Positions 27,142-36,143 of a DNA stretch of 64,000 nucleotides are shown here, piece by piece. Location of the stretch: assembly GCF_010119225.1 (NCBI RefSeq), contig NZ_WNKF01000005.1, forward strand, positions 186,001-250,000. The letters run 5' to 3'. The notes beneath the pieces are model-generated. The model ran no database searches. It saw only the letters and a program-made list of their open reading frames with translations, and was not told where the DNA came from. The stretch is from Cyclobacterium roseum. Its GTDB lineage: Bacteria; Bacteroidota; Bacteroidia; Cytophagales; Cyclobacteriaceae. Positions within the stretch are counted from its first letter, which is position 1. Every line of letters starts with the position of its first letter. The translations under genes and the position numbers were made by a program.

Positions 27142-27732
27142 GTGCTTTTTCAGTGACTGATCTAAAACCTGTTAAATTACTACTTTTTTTGCTATCGATA
27201 AATAATCTGGTCTTCTCGTGTCTTAAATAAGACACAAAAGCTGTCACCAAGATTCCCCACTCATCCTCTCCGGGAGCATTTTCCCAAACTACCGTTGGGT
27301 TCTTTTCAAGCCAACCGACCCTGATAATCCATGAATATGTATTTGAACAAATAAATAGTTTATTTAGCAATTCCCCGTAGAAAGGTAGTGGTATTTCTCT
27401 GCGAAGAATTGGCCCCGCCGGGCCTTTTGCGCTGAGCTGGTATCATTTCATATCGAAACCGGACTTCGAAAAGGAAGCCCCTTTGACAAGGGATGTGAGA
27501 ACCTTTGCGGGTTAAATTAACCGAAAAAGATGCGAGGATTTAATTTTCTCTAAATTGAGACCAATTATCGCTACTATATTCTTTCAACACGCTTTGGAGA
27601 ACAGGGCTGCTAGCAATTAAATGATGAAGGGTAATATACTCCAATACTACTTTCAATTAACCTACCTTTCGAAATCCAGGAAAACATGCCTAAAACTTCT
27701 TTTTCTAAACTATTAGTATTACGTTAACGCCA
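27142..27732. other. Gene-free gap inside the polysaccharide locus
   Basis: These 591 bases lie between the amidotransferase-like and GT4 genes. A 90-codon frame exists on the minus strand (27098-27370) but overlaps the neighbouring start and has no protein-family character. The middle part (about 27371-27545) is more GC-rich and full of inverted repeats; it is described separately. The rest is AT-rich and unremarkable. Confidence 0.5.
27371..27545. repeat. Possible dispersed repeat remnant with TGCG/CTTTGCGG motifs
   Basis: Read on the plus strand, this segment contains CTCTGCGAAGAA, a palindrome GGCCC-CGCC-GGGCC, CCCTT-TGAC-AAGGG and CTTTGCGGGTTAAATTAACC, in which GGTTAA-A-TTAACC is a perfect palindrome. 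Such GCGAAG/CTTTGCGG words recur in intergenic repeats of Bacteroidota. It is more GC-rich than the surrounding gap. No second copy exists in the window, so the repeat nature is unproven. Confidence 0.35.
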
Positions 27733-28881
27733 TCAGTTTAGACACTCCTCCGTCACCACCTTCATATATAAGCCGCCAATGTACTTCTCTGAAAATTTCT
27801 TTAGCCCATCGTTTACTTTAAAGTCTTCTACTGCATGATTAAAATCCTCATTATTACGATACAGTTCCTCGATTGCATCGCCTATTTCGTTTACTGAGCT
27901 ACTCTCAACTTTTATTCCCAACTTCCCACTATCAAAAAGGCCATCCACCCCGGCGTTCTTTGCGTAAATAATCGGTAATCCTGCGTAAAGAGCCTCAACA
28001 AAAACCAAGCCAAACGTTTCCGGATTGCTAGGCAAAATAAACCCTAAATAACGTTGATAGTGAGGTATCAGTTCATCGTGACTCATTTGTCCTAGGAGCT
28101 TAAATTTAAAGGGATATTGACACGAATTTATATACTTTTGTATGATTATTTTTGACTTTTCCGTTCCTGATCCTACAATATCCAAACCAACATCCGGAAT
28201 GGTTCGATGTAACCTATCAAAAGCCTTAATAACTCTCTTAATATTCTTCCTCTTATGACTATCCAATTTAAAGACGGTAATAAACCGACTGTATCGTTTT
28301 TCACCTCCAGGTGTAATTTGTTGTTTTGGATCAATTATATTAGGGAGTAAAACACTCTTTTTAACTAGATGTATTCCATTAAAATGGTTCTCTAATTGTT
28401 TCATTGTCCAGGGAGCCAAATAAATAATCTTGGACGATTTTTTAAGAACCTTTTTTAAAAAAGGTTTAAAAAGCGGCTTGTGTCTGATTACCTTAAGATC
28501 AGAATCTCCTCTGACGGTAATGATGTATGGAACGGACAACCATTTCGACAACCAATATGCCATAACTCCCTCAAAAGTGAGTTTATGAGCGTGGATTAAC
28601 GTTATTTCATGCGATTTGGAATCTAAAAGACCTAAGACCCTCTTACTGGCTAAGTACATGGAAATGGAAAGTCCAATACCAAATGGCAGCCCAAAAATCT
28701 TCATGGCATAACCAAAATCGGTTTCAATAGCATTCAATCCTGAAAACGGGTTTGCAGTACGATTTAAAGAAATAACCAGGTTTTCATATTTATTCTGGGA
28801 ATTTACTAAATTACTAACCGCTTTGGTCTTTGATCTATCAAAATCGTCTGGGTAATCAAATGAAAGGTGAAGTATTGCCAT
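27733..28881 (-). CDS. GT4 family glycosyltransferase
   Basis: The 382-residue protein has a GT-B fold. The N-terminal Rossmann half includes LIHAHKLTFEGVMAYWLSKW and YIITVRGDSDL. The C-terminal half has the donor-binding pattern FITVFKLDSHKRKNIKRVI, DIVGSGTEKSK, LLGQMSHDELIPHYQ and PSNPETFGLVFVEALYAGLP (the retaining GT4 E-x7-E motif). It transfers a nucleotide-activated sugar to the lipid-linked repeat unit at the inner face of the inner membrane. Donor and linkage are unknown. It ends a co-directional run with the two genes at 28.9-31.0 kb, 43 bases after the previous gene. Confidence 0.88.
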   Translation of the reverse strand: MAILHLSFDYPDDFDRSKTKAVSNLVNSQNKYENLVISLNRTANPFSGLNAIETDFGYAMKIFGLPFGIGLSISMYLASKRVLGLLDSKSHEITLIHAHKLTFEGVMAYWLSKWLSVPYIITVRGDSDLKVIRHKPLFKPFLKKVLKKSSKIIYLAPWTMKQLENHFNGIHLVKKSVLLPNIIDPKQQITPGGEKRYSRFITVFKLDSHKRKNIKRVIKAFDRLHRTIPDVGLDIVGSGTEKSKIIIQKYINSCQYPFKFKLLGQMSHDELIPHYQRYLGFILPSNPETFGLVFVEALYAGLPIIYAKNAGVDGLFDSGKLGIKVESSSVNEIGDAIEELYRNNEDFNHAVEDFKVNDGLKKFSEKYIGGLYMKVVTEECLN

Positions 28882-28924
28882 GCCTTTGATGCATTTTTTA
28901 TAATAGATAATTTACTTTATGGAT

Positions 28925-30028
28925 TCATAATGCTCTTCTAAAAATACTAGCCAATTCCCGGCCAAATATTCCAGAATTGTACCTTCTATGATACATTTTT
29001 TTTGCATTTTCCCCCATACTCTCAAAATTATCAGACAGGTCAAACATTCTATTTAATGCCACCGTCCATCCCTCTACGGTATTGTCTCTTACCCAAAGCC
29101 CTATGTTTTCCTTTTCAATATCTACATCAATATATGGATGATAGGTCATCAATACCGGTTTACCAACAGCTATGCAATCATTTAGAACCGTGAGACCAAA
29201 CGTATTTCCCCTATTCTTAATATCATCCCGAATAGGAATAATAATAAAACTGGATGCCATGTACTCCTTTAACAATTGGGGGTACGGTACCCAGGAATTA
29301 TCAACGGACACATTCGCTGGTACTACTTTATTATCAGGAACCCCCTTTTTGGTGCAAAAAATCTTGAGTGAATGTTCCAATTGAGAAAATGCATCGATCA
29401 GCATATCGTAATCTCTGTCAACCGTGCCGGCACATACAGCAAACGGAAGGGAACTATTTGGGTGAACAGGATCCAGGTTGCGATAAAAATTCCGGTCCGG
29501 TCCCCAGTGAACCAGGTTAAAATGTTTGTCAGCAAAATCTTTGGAAAGATCTAAATCAATTCTGGTTTTTTCTAAAAGCCTTTTGCTAAAAAAAGCATAA
29601 TGATCAAATTGTTGAAAGCTTTTCTTCAAAATCCTATTAAATAGGGAATTTTTGTCTTCATAAAATAAAAATCCTTGATGACCCAGAACAACAATAGGAA
29701 TACGAATTAACCCAATCCATTTAAAAAAGGAGATTAAACGGCTATTTGCCAGGGGATAGGGTAAATAAAGCAAATCATAGTTTTTTATGCTGCCTAGGGT
29801 CCGTACTTGCTGGTCAAAATAAGGAATCCGCAGAAAATCACCCAGCTTATTTAACCATTCAAATCTTTGATTCTCTAATATATCCACCTGGAAATCACCA
29901 GATTCTTCCAACTCCACCTTTCCCATTAAAAAATGGCTGGGATTTTCGCCATTTTCCCAATTAGTAAAAACTTGCTCTAATGAATAAGAATTAACCAGTA
30001 GAACTTTTATTTTGCGATTCCTTTTCAT
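28925..30028 (-). CDS. Glycosyltransferase (GT-B fold), paralogue of 32164-33258
   Basis: The 367-residue protein has N-terminal KIKVLLVNSYSLEQVFTNWE, central VHWGPDRNFYRNL and C-terminal DCIAVGKPVLMTYHPYIDVD followed by ENIGLWVRDN. The gene at 32164 encodes the same order of motifs (LLINNYSMENAYQLW, AQWGPDLTFYN, DVVALGKPTVITKN, EGFGIFVDMG), so the two arose by duplication. It is a cytoplasmic or peripheral GT4-like enzyme. Its ATG shares a 4-base ATGA overlap with the stop of the upstream exostosin-like gene (30025-30028), so the two are translationally coupled. Confidence 0.82.
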   Translation of the reverse strand: MKRNRKIKVLLVNSYSLEQVFTNWENGENPSHFLMGKVELEESGDFQVDILENQRFEWLNKLGDFLRIPYFDQQVRTLGSIKNYDLLYLPYPLANSRLISFFKWIGLIRIPIVVLGHQGFLFYEDKNSLFNRILKKSFQQFDHYAFFSKRLLEKTRIDLDLSKDFADKHFNLVHWGPDRNFYRNLDPVHPNSSLPFAVCAGTVDRDYDMLIDAFSQLEHSLKIFCTKKGVPDNKVVPANVSVDNSWVPYPQLLKEYMASSFIIIPIRDDIKNRGNTFGLTVLNDCIAVGKPVLMTYHPYIDVDIEKENIGLWVRDNTVEGWTVALNRMFDLSDNFESMGENAKKMYHRRYNSGIFGRELASIFRRAL

Positions 30029-30966
30029 TTTAACGCTAAAAGGGATTTAATTTTCTCGTTCACGTAATTTGCAGTAGCCCGTTCTGAACACTTTTTTTCC
30101 CACCATTCCATAACCTTACCTTGGATTTCAACCAATCGGCCAGGATCATTCAACAACTGCTTGGCTATGATAAGACCTTCTTTCCAATTATCAACCTCAA
30201 TAATCGGAGACCCGGAATAAAAATCGGTTTTTGGTAATTTTTCAGAAATTATAACACAGCCTGCCCTCATAGATTCAAAATGCCTAAAACATTCCGTCAT
30301 ATCATATCCTTTAGGACATAGTACTATTCTACTTTCAGCTAGTATCTCACCGTATTCCGCTGTTGTGAAACCCGATTTAAAAGAGTTGTTAAAAATAATG
30401 ATGGAATTTGAAAAGTAATTACTGAAATCATTCTTGAGTTTCAACAAAATTTTTCGGTATACCTCAGAATTTAGAATGCGCTCGGAGGGTATAAGGTATT
30501 TATACGAGGAAAGGTTACGGTAAAGATCAATTCTATTCTTATTCAGATTTCCCCTAAAAAATACATTATATTTCCGTTTCAAAACCGGTTTTACCGGAGA
30601 AAAATGAGGGACATCCTTGACATACCCAATTTGGATTGGGAAAATATTCCCACCCTTAAACCTATCACCAATATAAGCCTTAAAAATAGCAAAATAATGA
30701 TTCGAATAGGGGGAAGGGTCTTTGCCATATTCATCAGAAAAATAAAATAATATTTTTTTCTTGTCACTTTTAACATTTACGCTATCTGGAATCGAATTCA
30801 GTTTGTGATTTGAAAAAATGAAAAACACATAATTAAAAAAATCGTCTTTCATTATCATCTGAAGTTCTTCAAAAATTCGAGAAATAAATAATTCCTCATT
30901 TAATTCATCAAATTGATAATCAGAATTAGATTCATAATGAACATTTGAAAGTTTAAATAATTCCAT
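30025..30966 (-). CDS. Exostosin-like glycosyltransferase
   Basis: The 313-residue protein has no signal peptide. The C-terminal half carries YGEILAESRIVLCPKGYDMTECFRHFESMRAGCVIISE, read in parts; this is the pattern of exostosin/GT47-type and related capsular transferases, in which the RxFE/E motif lies in the nucleotide-sugar site. The N-terminal half has KKILFYFSDEYGKDPSPYS and YNVFFRGNLNKNRIDLY. The donor sugar is unknown. The next gene starts in its stop codon. A 172-base gap without a gene separates it from the PssE-like gene upstream. Confidence 0.78.
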   Translation of the reverse strand: MELFKLSNVHYESNSDYQFDELNEELFISRIFEELQMIMKDDFFNYVFFIFSNHKLNSIPDSVNVKSDKKKILFYFSDEYGKDPSPYSNHYFAIFKAYIGDRFKGGNIFPIQIGYVKDVPHFSPVKPVLKRKYNVFFRGNLNKNRIDLYRNLSSYKYLIPSERILNSEVYRKILLKLKNDFSNYFSNSIIIFNNSFKSGFTTAEYGEILAESRIVLCPKGYDMTECFRHFESMRAGCVIISEKLPKTDFYSGSPIIEVDNWKEGLIIAKQLLNDPGRLVEIQGKVMEWWEKKCSERATANYVNEKIKSLLALK

Positions 30967-31138
30967 GCTTAAAGATTTCTTTTTTGTTTCCCCCGCTTAT
31001 ATATTTGCTTTCTAAAATAATACCGTAGTTAGTATTCCAACTGATCTAATTAACAACAATTAACCACCTTCTTACTACGGTTTTAAAAATCTAATGTATA
31101 AATCCTTTAAACATTTATAATAGACCTAAGCCCTTACA

Positions 31139-31618
31139 TTAAATCCCACTAATATAGTCATCCAAATAGTCAATAATTTGCTGCTTTTTTGAAACATAAG
31201 GATTAGGAACAAATTTTTCAGCTTTAGCCAATAAATCAATCAATTCATCCGTATCGTACCAAGGAATCAAATAGCCTAATTCTTCAAATTCTTTCAATAT
31301 TTCTAACTGGTGATCGTCCACTACCTCCCCAAATTTTGCTAACCTTGGAATAGCGATAACCTTCTTACCAAGCTTTACTCCTTTCAAAATAGATCCCGAG
31401 CCGGCGTGGGAAATAACAATACGTGCCTTTTCATATAATTCCAACAAGTCACTAGTAGACATAAATGGTCTTAACGTCAAATAGTTAGAATCAAATTCAG
31501 TATGTCCTGATTGAACAATAACCTCCTCCTTAATCAATCCTTTTTCACAGAGTTTGTCTAGTTCGACTAGTGGACGCTGAAACTGAGTAGGAAACGTACC
31601 TAATAACACCAATATCAT
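31139..31618 (-). CDS. PssE/Cps14G-like catalytic half of a split glycosyltransferase
   Basis: The 159-residue protein corresponds only to the C-terminal donor-binding domain of GT28: ILVLLGTFPTQFQRPLVELD at the start, IVISHAGSGSILKGVKLGKKV (the glycine-rich UDP-sugar site) and PRLAKFGEVVDDHQLEI. This is the Alg13/PssE type, which needs the Alg14/PssD partner to hold it at the membrane. The partner is encoded immediately upstream (28-base gap). Together they add one sugar, often the second of the repeat unit. Confidence 0.88.
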   Translation of the reverse strand: MILVLLGTFPTQFQRPLVELDKLCEKGLIKEEVIVQSGHTEFDSNYLTLRPFMSTSDLLELYEKARIVISHAGSGSILKGVKLGKKVIAIPRLAKFGEVVDDHQLEILKEFEELGYLIPWYDTDELIDLLAKAEKFVPNPYVSKKQQIIDYLDDYISGI

Positions 31619-31646
31619 ATCTATTTACTTTATAATCAATATATTG

Positions 31647-32123
31647 TCAATATATGCCGCCCAAATAAATTGCTTTCTTATAAAACTTTTTTGGCCCTGG
31701 CCACTGAATGATAAACTTATCGGCTATTGGATAGATGAGGTCTGCAGAAAATGCCCTCGAACTAATTCTAGCGAAGGATAGTATCCATATAATTTTACTA
31801 CCCAATACTTTTCCCAAAATACACATCGGAACGGCTGTATGGCTTCCTGTTGTAATGATAGCTTTTGGAAAATGAGTTAGTAATATTTTTAACGTAAGGA
31901 AAAAATTAATAATAATATTAACAAAAAAACCAATACTTCTATTTTTACCCTTGGTCCTTCCCCTTAAATACTTAATATTAAAATCATTTTGGTAAAATAA
32001 TGTGGAGGTAGCTTTTTCAGTAACTAAAAGGTAATCATATTTAACAAACCATTCTTTCAGTTCCATAATTTGTGCTAAATGCCCACCATCTGAACAGATT
32101 AATATTATCTTCTTTTTCTTCAT
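31647..32123 (-). CDS. PssD/Cps14F-like membrane-anchoring half of a split glycosyltransferase
   Basis: The 158-residue Alg14-like protein starts with IILICSDGGHLAQIMELKEW and continues YDYLLVTEKATST. A hydrophobic helix lies at about 70-90 (VNIIINFFLTLKILL), then ITTGSHTAVPMCILGKVLG and a conserved end YPIADKFIIQWPGPKKFYKKAIYLG. It anchors and activates the PssE-like partner encoded directly downstream. It sits 40 bases after the upstream glycosyltransferase gene. Confidence 0.88.
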   Translation of the reverse strand: MKKKKIILICSDGGHLAQIMELKEWFVKYDYLLVTEKATSTLFYQNDFNIKYLRGRTKGKNRSIGFFVNIIINFFLTLKILLTHFPKAIITTGSHTAVPMCILGKVLGSKIIWILSFARISSRAFSADLIYPIADKFIIQWPGPKKFYKKAIYLGGIY

Positions 32124-32163
32124 TATTAATATCTATAATTATAACAAAACCTTATCAAATAAA

Positions 32164-33258
32164 TTAATCAATTGCCTTGGCTTTTACGTCTAAAAACACC
32201 TTTTTTAGTTGTTTGGCGAATATTTCAGCATTAAATTTATTCTGATAAACTGATAAGGCATTTTGTTTCATCTTTTCCATTCGTACCTCATCATTCATTA
32301 ACATATTGATGGCTTTTACCCAACCAGATACATCTCCCATGTCCACAAAGATACCAAACCCCTCTTTTTCCACATCAAGATTCAGCGTTTTATTTTTGGT
32401 AATTACAGTCGGCTTTCCCAAAGCTACAACATCCTGAATACTTGTCATTCCCTGGCATCCCTCATTCCTGGTTTCATACTTCAAGGGAATAAGTATTATT
32501 TTAGAATTTAGGTAAAACTTCATCAATTCAAAATAGGGAATAAACTCCGAATAAATCGTGACATTTTTCGGTAAATTTTCAATATTGGGCATCGATTTTG
32601 GCGTACAAAAAATTTTAAGCTGGTAATCCAGTTGCCTAAATGCATTAATCAAGGTAACATAGTCCCGGGAAGTATGACCAGCACTAATAAGGTACATTTC
32701 CTCCTTGCCAGCTTTAAACTGGGATTTATTATAAAAAGTCAAATCTGGCCCCCACTGAGCGGTATAAATTTGGTTCGCCGCAACCTCCTTTTTAATCCCT
32801 AACTTTTCGATTCCCTGATTCATTAAACTTTCACTCAAGTAAATGCTGGCATCGTAAGTCAATAATAGTTTTTTAGTAAGCCATCTAATCCATTTTGAAC
32901 TGGAGTTTGTCCCCAAAAATGGCGAGTGAATAGTCACAACTATAGGCTTTCGATAAAGCTTCAATAGTTTCAAAAATAACAGAAATTTGGTGTTTTGGGT
33001 GCTATAGGGAGCATACAATATATCATAGCTGTTAGACGCAAACAAAATCCTAATTTGCTGATCTAAATGGGTAATACCAATCAGCCTACCTAACTTATTG
33101 AGCCATTTGTATTTTTCATGAAGAAACACAATAACGCTAAATTCACTAATCTTTTCCAGTTCAATCTTACCCCAAACATGGTGACTCCCACTCTTTCCCT
33201 CCTTCCAAAGTTGGTAGGCATTTTCCATGGAATAATTATTAATCAATAAAATTCTCAT
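32164..33258 (-). CDS. Glycosyltransferase (GT-B fold), paralogue of 28925-30028
   Basis: The 364-residue protein begins with MRILLINNYSMENAYQLW and has an AQWGPDLTFYNKS site, AGHTSRDYVTLINAFRQL and, in the donor half, DVVALGKPTVITKNKTLNLD with GFGIFVDMG. It is co-linear with the paralogue 2 kb downstream, sharing length and motif order. It is the first gene of the PssD/PssE subgroup after a 945-base gene-free region, so a promoter is expected just upstream of 33258, although no clear -33/-7 pair was found. Confidence 0.82.
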   Translation of the reverse strand: MRILLINNYSMENAYQLWKEGKSGSHHVWGKIELEKISEFSVIVFLHEKYKWLNKLGRLIGITHLDQQIRILFASNSYDILYAPYSTQNTKFLLFLKLLKLYRKPIVVTIHSPFLGTNSSSKWIRWLTKKLLLTYDASIYLSESLMNQGIEKLGIKKEVAANQIYTAQWGPDLTFYNKSQFKAGKEEMYLISAGHTSRDYVTLINAFRQLDYQLKIFCTPKSMPNIENLPKNVTIYSEFIPYFELMKFYLNSKIILIPLKYETRNEGCQGMTSIQDVVALGKPTVITKNKTLNLDVEKEGFGIFVDMGDVSGWVKAINMLMNDEVRMEKMKQNALSVYQNKFNAEIFAKQLKKVFLDVKAKAID

Positions 33259-34203
33259 TTAGATTGTATTAATTATTATCAACCCTCGGAATTGGACCAT
33301 TAAACAAAGCATCAGGTCGTAAATCCATCGATAAATCATCTAAAAATAGATTAAATTAAGCACTTATCAAATAAAACATTTCAAACTATAAGCTGGATTT
33401 ACCACCACACTTAAACTAAATTATCTGAAATTTCATTTTTATTTCGCTATCGGTTATACTTCTTGGTCTATTCGTTGATGAAGCACTGAAGATGGCAAAC
33501 AAAATGGCTGCCTATTCTATGCTAAATTTAATATCCTATTGCTCCAATGCTTCTATTTGAAGGTCCCGACACCTCTTTCAGATGATACTTGGTCCCATTT
33601 CAGAAATTCAGCCTCCATCCCACTATATCTTCTGCAAAAAATCAGTTTTTAAGGATGTATCCTTTCCCCTTCATTACTTTCAAACAAGAATGCCATAAAG
33701 ATTTCCACCGATTTCCACACACCAATTCCTCTGGTTATTCATGCAATTGTCTTTGTCAATAGAACCTGAATAAATAATATAAATTACCTTAAAAGAAGGC
33801 GTTTTATATTTTAAAGAAAGATTTCAGCCGATGGTAACCCAAAACCAATACATTTCGTGAATTGTCCTTCAAATTAGACCATACCTTTGCCCAATTTCAA
33901 TTAATCAAAGCATTTTCATCTTTCCACTTCATGTATTCCAGTAGTTACTACATATACTATTGTTGGGGAACGAGCCTAGTATACCAAACACTCACCTCCT
34001 CATAAAGTATTTTTCTATAATTAAAAGCTTACTGCCAATTCAGCCCTTTTACTATCGGTTAGAAAACAATCCATTCAAAATATAAAACCGCCCTAATAAA
34101 ATTAAGTTCTCAATTTTACAATTTGATAATTAAATAAGATATTATATCCGGATTTTAAAAACAGGCTAAAAACCTTAATCACTTTTTCACGGCATTAAAA
34201 CAC
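33259..34203. other. 945-base gene-free gap inside the polysaccharide locus
   Basis: No frame of 60 codons or more exists here on either strand. The sequence is AT-rich and has no recognisable transposase, tRNA or terminator. It separates two minus-strand gene runs. It may hold a promoter, an untranslated RNA or the decayed remains of a lost gene; nothing in it supports one choice. Confidence 0.6.
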
Positions 34204-35064
34204 CTATTTAACCATTCCAAAATTATCGATCAGGGTTTTTGTCTGATGAATATTCGCTCTTGAAGATGCACCAAATAAAATGGATTCAACCCCATCTAAT
34301 GAGCAGACATACTCCAGTGCTTCTGCTGGTGGTAAAGCTCCAGCTGCCAGCACCTGCATGGCTACCAACCTGCACCTCTTTTGAGCAATCACCTCCTCAT
34401 ACACTCGCTTTCCTCCAGACATTCTGAATCCAATTTTATTTATAGAAGAACAAATTGTCGGGTTCTCAATTCCTGCTTTCTCCAATGTATTCAACAATAA
34501 AGGAAGATTCATCGTAATAAAGCCGGGTTCGGCATTATGTTTTTCTTTTACATGCCGGTAAAAAGTGAGCAGAAATTCGGTCATCCCCAAGCCTAATAAC
34601 AAATCAGTAATGACGTTCTGCATCCAAATTACAGGCGTCTTAATACCGTGGAACATTTTCAATTCAGCATCTATCATCAGTTCAGCCAAAGAAGAAAAAT
34701 CTTTTTTCATATATGCCAATCCTCCTTTTGCAAAAGTGCTAAAAATATTGCCCGGTACAAATTGCTTGATGGTTCCCATGTAACCTACTTCTGTTACTGA
34801 ATTGGCGTACTTATGTGCATAAGGCATGCAGGGAAAAACCTGAAAATCACGGTATTTTTCATTTTGCCTGAAAACATCACAGATATTGGCCATCCGATCA
34901 TGAGTGGTGCACATAAAGGTATTGATGCCTTCATCAATTGCAATATCCAACACCTTTACGATTGCCTCATCTTTTTGAAACTTGATGGTCTGGGCTCTAG
35001 ATTTTTCATCAGAGCTATGGTTGACCCCAAAAAATTGATTATCTCCAAATAGTATTCTATCCAT
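34204..35064 (-). CDS. Aldo/keto-reductase-like TIM-barrel protein
   Basis: The protein has 286 residues from ATG at 35064, four bases after the stop of the upstream oxidoreductase and preceded by TAAGAAA. A longer frame to 35088 overlaps that gene. It begins MDRILFGDNQFFGVNH and has VLDIAIDEGINTFMCTTHDR near the barrel start. Its end YVCSLDGVESILFGASSRANI corresponds to the NADPH-phosphate-site helix region of aldo/keto reductases. The classical catalytic Asp-Tyr-Lys-His set cannot be assigned with confidence, so a divergent reductase or epimerase is possible. The pairing with a Gfo/Idh enzyme suggests a shared sugar-modifying step. Confidence 0.65.
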   Translation of the reverse strand: MDRILFGDNQFFGVNHSSDEKSRAQTIKFQKDEAIVKVLDIAIDEGINTFMCTTHDRMANICDVFRQNEKYRDFQVFPCMPYAHKYANSVTEVGYMGTIKQFVPGNIFSTFAKGGLAYMKKDFSSLAELMIDAELKMFHGIKTPVIWMQNVITDLLLGLGMTEFLLTFYRHVKEKHNAEPGFITMNLPLLLNTLEKAGIENPTICSSINKIGFRMSGGKRVYEEVIAQKRCRLVAMQVLAAGALPPAEALEYVCSLDGVESILFGASSRANIHQTKTLIDNFGMVK

Positions 35065-35068
35065 TTTC

Positions 35069-36082
35069 TTACAGTTTTGCGTTTTCAAGTAATTTCGTAA
35101 TCATTTCATCCGTTACCGTAGCATTTTTGAAGCTACTTTTGTTTTCAGTACCAGCATCTTTGATACAAGCTATAAAATGATCCAATTGAGAACTGTATTC
35201 TTCCCCCCTAAGGTAAAAATCAACGTTTTCAGTGAGGTCCGTCAAGTACTTGATATTCCAGCCTTTATTGAGACCCTCTTTGCTAATTGCCTCCTTTAGA
35301 TAAATTTTTAACTCTGTAGCATCCGCTATTATTTTTCCCTCGGTTCCCAAGACAGTAATTTGAGTTGTCATTTTTCTATGCGTCTCGTCACTCCAGTTTA
35401 CAGCCAACTGTCCACTCAATCCATTTTCCAGTTTAATACTGGAAAAAACAGCATCCTCAACCCCCTCGGAAAAAATATTTTTAAGCAAAGTACCGGATGC
35501 GGATACGGGTTTCCCTAAAAGAAAATGTACCAAGTCTATCGTATGAGACGCATAATCATAAAGGCAACCACCTCCCTGGTTCTTTTCTGACCTCCAGGTT
35601 CCCCCCTTCTTCCTCAACACAACAGGGCCATAGGACTCACCCATAAAATGATAAACTTCACCAAGAATTCCATTTTCAAGCAATCTCTTAACCTCCTCAA
35701 ACGTCCCTAAATACCGATTATGGTAACCTACCTGGTTGACCAACCCCTTGGATACCGCCAATTCTGTTAACCGAACGCCATCTTTGGCGTTAAGCACAAA
35801 GGGCTTTTCACAAAAAACATGAATATTGTTTTCCAAGGCGAAATCTACCATATCGGAATGAAACTTAGTCGGAGACGCTATGACCACCCCATCAAGGTTC
35901 GCAAGTTTTATCATTTTCTTATAATCCGAATAACAGGGAAAAGATGAATACTTTTTAAATCCATCAATCACCAAGCTAGAAGTGTCACAGACTCCTGCTA
36001 CCTCTACTTCTGGGTGTCCTCCTAATATCGCACAATGCGATAAGCCCATTTTTCCAAGGCCAATAATACCAATTCTAATCAT
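35069..36082 (-). CDS. Gfo/Idh/MocA family oxidoreductase
   Basis: The 337-residue protein has an N-terminal Rossmann fold with GIIGLGKMGLSH (residues 5-16), DGVVIASPTKFHSDM and the conserved EKPF motif near 95 whose Lys takes part in catalysis. The C-terminal alpha/beta domain includes GGGCLYDYASHTIDLVHFLLG, where the Asp/His pair binds substrate. These NAD(P)-dependent enzymes oxidise, reduce or epimerise sugars or nucleotide sugars. In this locus it probably makes a precursor of the polymer. The AKR-like gene follows after 4 bases. Confidence 0.9.
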   Translation of the reverse strand: MIRIGIIGLGKMGLSHCAILGGHPEVEVAGVCDTSSLVIDGFKKYSSFPCYSDYKKMIKLANLDGVVIASPTKFHSDMVDFALENNIHVFCEKPFVLNAKDGVRLTELAVSKGLVNQVGYHNRYLGTFEEVKRLLENGILGEVYHFMGESYGPVVLRKKGGTWRSEKNQGGGCLYDYASHTIDLVHFLLGKPVSASGTLLKNIFSEGVEDAVFSSIKLENGLSGQLAVNWSDETHRKMTTQITVLGTEGKIIADATELKIYLKEAISKEGLNKGWNIKYLTDLTENVDFYLRGEEYSSQLDHFIACIKDAGTENKSSFKNATVTDEMITKLLENAKL

Positions 36083-36143
36083 TATAAAATTTGGTTTAAA
36101 CTATATAACATGTATTAACAATTAAACAGAACAAAATATCTCT

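Noticed and set aside
27098-27370. 90-codon minus-strand frame in front of the amidotransferase-like gene
   Set aside because: It overlaps the start of the next gene by 44 bases, has no family character or signal, and lies in a repeat-like gap.
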